Below, piece by piece: positions 63,111 through 64,000 of a stretch of 64,000 bases of DNA. Where the stretch lies: assembly GCF_002270415.1 (NCBI RefSeq), contig NZ_NNRI01000001.1:124001-188000 (forward strand), written 5' to 3'. How positions within the stretch are numbered: position 1 is the stretch's first letter; each line of letters opens with the position of its first letter. Source of the stretch: Mesorhizobium sophorae (lineage in GTDB: Bacteria > Pseudomonadota > Alphaproteobacteria > Rhizobiales > Rhizobiaceae). The translations under genes and the position numbers were made by a program. Below the pieces are notes generated by a model. That model was not told the DNA's origin. It searched no databases and saw only the letters and a program-made list of their open reading frames with translations.

Positions 63111-64000
63111 GGGCGGTGTACTCCGTGTGCGGGACCGGGCCGTGGCCAAGCGCCGAGGCGGCGACAAGCGCGGCCTCCGTCGCCTCGGCGCGATCGAACA
63201 TGCCGGTCAGTTTTCCATTGCTCATCACCGCGATCCGGTCGGACAGCGCCATCACCTCGTCGAGGTCCGAGGTGGCGAACAGGATGCCCAATCCGTCGCG
63301 CGACAGTTTGCGCATGGTGCGGAAGACGTCGGCCTTGGCGCCGACATCGATGCCGCGGCTGGGCTCGTCCATCAGCAGCACCTTCGGGCCGGTGAGCAGC
63401 GCCTTGCCGATCACCACCTTTTGCTGGTTGCCGCCGGACAGCGACGAGACTTCCTGCGCCGGATCGGCAACCTTGATCGCCAGTTCCCGCACCATCTGCA
63501 CCACCGCCTGCCTTTCGGGGCCGCCGCGGATATGAAACAGGCGGACAAACCGCGACAGGCTGGCCAGCGTCAGATTGCTGGCAACGGAGAGGATAGACAC
63601 CAGCCCTTCGCGCTGGCGGTCTTCGGGGATCAGCGCCAGCCCGCGCCGGATGCGCCGCGTCGTGTCGCGCTCCTTGACCTGTTTGCCGGAAATGAAGATC
63701 GCTCCTGTGGCCTGGCCATGGCGGCCCATGATGCAGTCGAACAGCTCGCTGCGTCCCGCGCCCATCAGGCCGTAGATGCCGAGGATCTCGCCGGCGCGCA
63801 GCGACAGCGAGACGTGGTCGACCGCAAGACCGCCGGTCGCACGCGGCAGGCAGATGTCATGGGTGCGGAATATTTCTTCGCCTGGAACATGGCCATCGGC
63901 CTTGGCGAAATCCTTGGCGTCGGACCCAATCATCTGCCGTACGATCCACCGGGTGTCGACGTTTCTCATCTCCTCCTGGCCGGTGATTTGCCCGTCGCGC
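63103..64000 (-). CDS. Sugar ABC transporter ATPase (C-terminal part; 5' end outside window)
   Basis: At least 299 residues of a double-ABC sugar ATPase of the RbsA/XylG type. The second cassette has GLMGAGRSELFDCIMG, with the degenerate Walker A, LSGGNQQKVVIGKALL and LLMDEPSRGID. The frame remains open to the window edge (codons before MRNVDTR), so the N-terminal half with the first cassette is missing. It is presumably the first gene of the apiose import operon. Confidence 0.88.
   Translation of the reverse strand, partial: RDGQITGQEEMRNVDTRWIVRQMIGSDAKDFAKADGHVPGEEIFRTHDICLPRATGGLAVDHVSLSLRAGEILGIYGLMGAGRSELFDCIMGRHGQATGAIFISGKQVKERDTTRRIRRGLALIPEDRQREGLVSILSVASNLTLASLSRFVRLFHIRGGPERQAVVQMVRELAIKVADPAQEVSSLSGGNQQKVVIGKALLTGPKVLLMDEPSRGIDVGAKADVFRTMRKLSRDGLGILFATSDLDEVMALSDRIAVMSNGKLTGMFDRAEATEAALVAASALGHGPVPHTEYTAHD

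Noticed and set aside
62151..63395. 414-aa plus-strand frame over the sugar permease
   Set aside because: Composition of a shadow (Glu/Arg/Gln rich), opposite to clear permease and ATPase genes.

Overview
The window looks like chromosome or symbiosis-island DNA of an alphaproteobacterial rhizobium, most likely Mesorhizobium or a close relative. The evidence is high GC, a complete fixLJ / fixK / fnrN / fixNOQP / fixGHIS set with TTGA-N6-TCAA (FixK/Fnr) boxes, and rhizobial palindromic intergenic repeats. The genus is inferred from gene content; no 16S, tRNA or CRISPR was seen.

Layout. (1) 1-2400: a minus-strand cassette of two paralogous proteins with Nif11/NHLP-like leaders followed by a radical SAM enzyme that runs off the window, with a divergent SdpI-family membrane protein. 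(2) 2690-4182: a TetR regulator and a DUF308/HdeD-like membrane protein that carry almost identical operators. (3) 4300-31100: a microoxic respiration and stress island. It holds fixK with an IS630 element inserted 87 bp upstream, phosphoketolase plus a frameshifted acetate kinase, an oxygen-regulated stress operon (lipoyl-like protein, DUF2267, phosphoribosyltransferase, FMN-binding protein, MgtC/DUF4010), fixLJ, universal stress and CBS-BON proteins, the cbb3 assembly operon fixGHIS, the cbb3 oxidase operon fixNOQP, a frameshifted hemerythrin, fnrN, hemN and a K+ channel. FixL senses O2 and phosphorylates FixJ, FixJ induces fixK, and FixK/FnrN act at the boxes listed. (4) 31183-35640: nitrite reduction (truncated haemoglobin, nirV, nirK, pseudoazurin, nnrR), with an identical NnrR-type box at nirK and at pseudoazurin. 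NO and N2O reductases are not in the window. (5) 35734-38772: aldehyde dehydrogenase, DUF779 and a GAF-Fis regulator.

(6) 39215-55629: a catabolic island of unknown substrate. It contains a fluoroacetate-dehalogenase-like hydrolase, a PdxA-type dehydrogenase, three isopropylmalate/tartrate-dehydrogenase-like enzymes, two MmgE/PrpD proteins, an SDR without the catalytic Tyr, two GntR regulators, a split ChrA pair and an Fe3+/AfuABC-type ABC transporter. Four promoter regions share a TTGTNNACAA operator, so it looks like one GntR-controlled regulon. This is the best candidate for an undescribed pathway. (7) 55673-64000: a D-apiose catabolic module (DUF1537 kinase OiaK, RuBisCO-like OiaX, GntR regulator, lactonase ApnL, dehydrogenase ApsD, sugar ABC permease and partial ATPase). 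D-apionate oxidoisomerase (ApnO) is not in the window.

Two genes (ackA and the hemerythrin) carry single frameshifts; the IS630 transposase uses a typical -1 shift at an A7 run. Starts were moved from the longest ORF wherever a Shine-Dalgarno sequence or paralogue alignment supported it.
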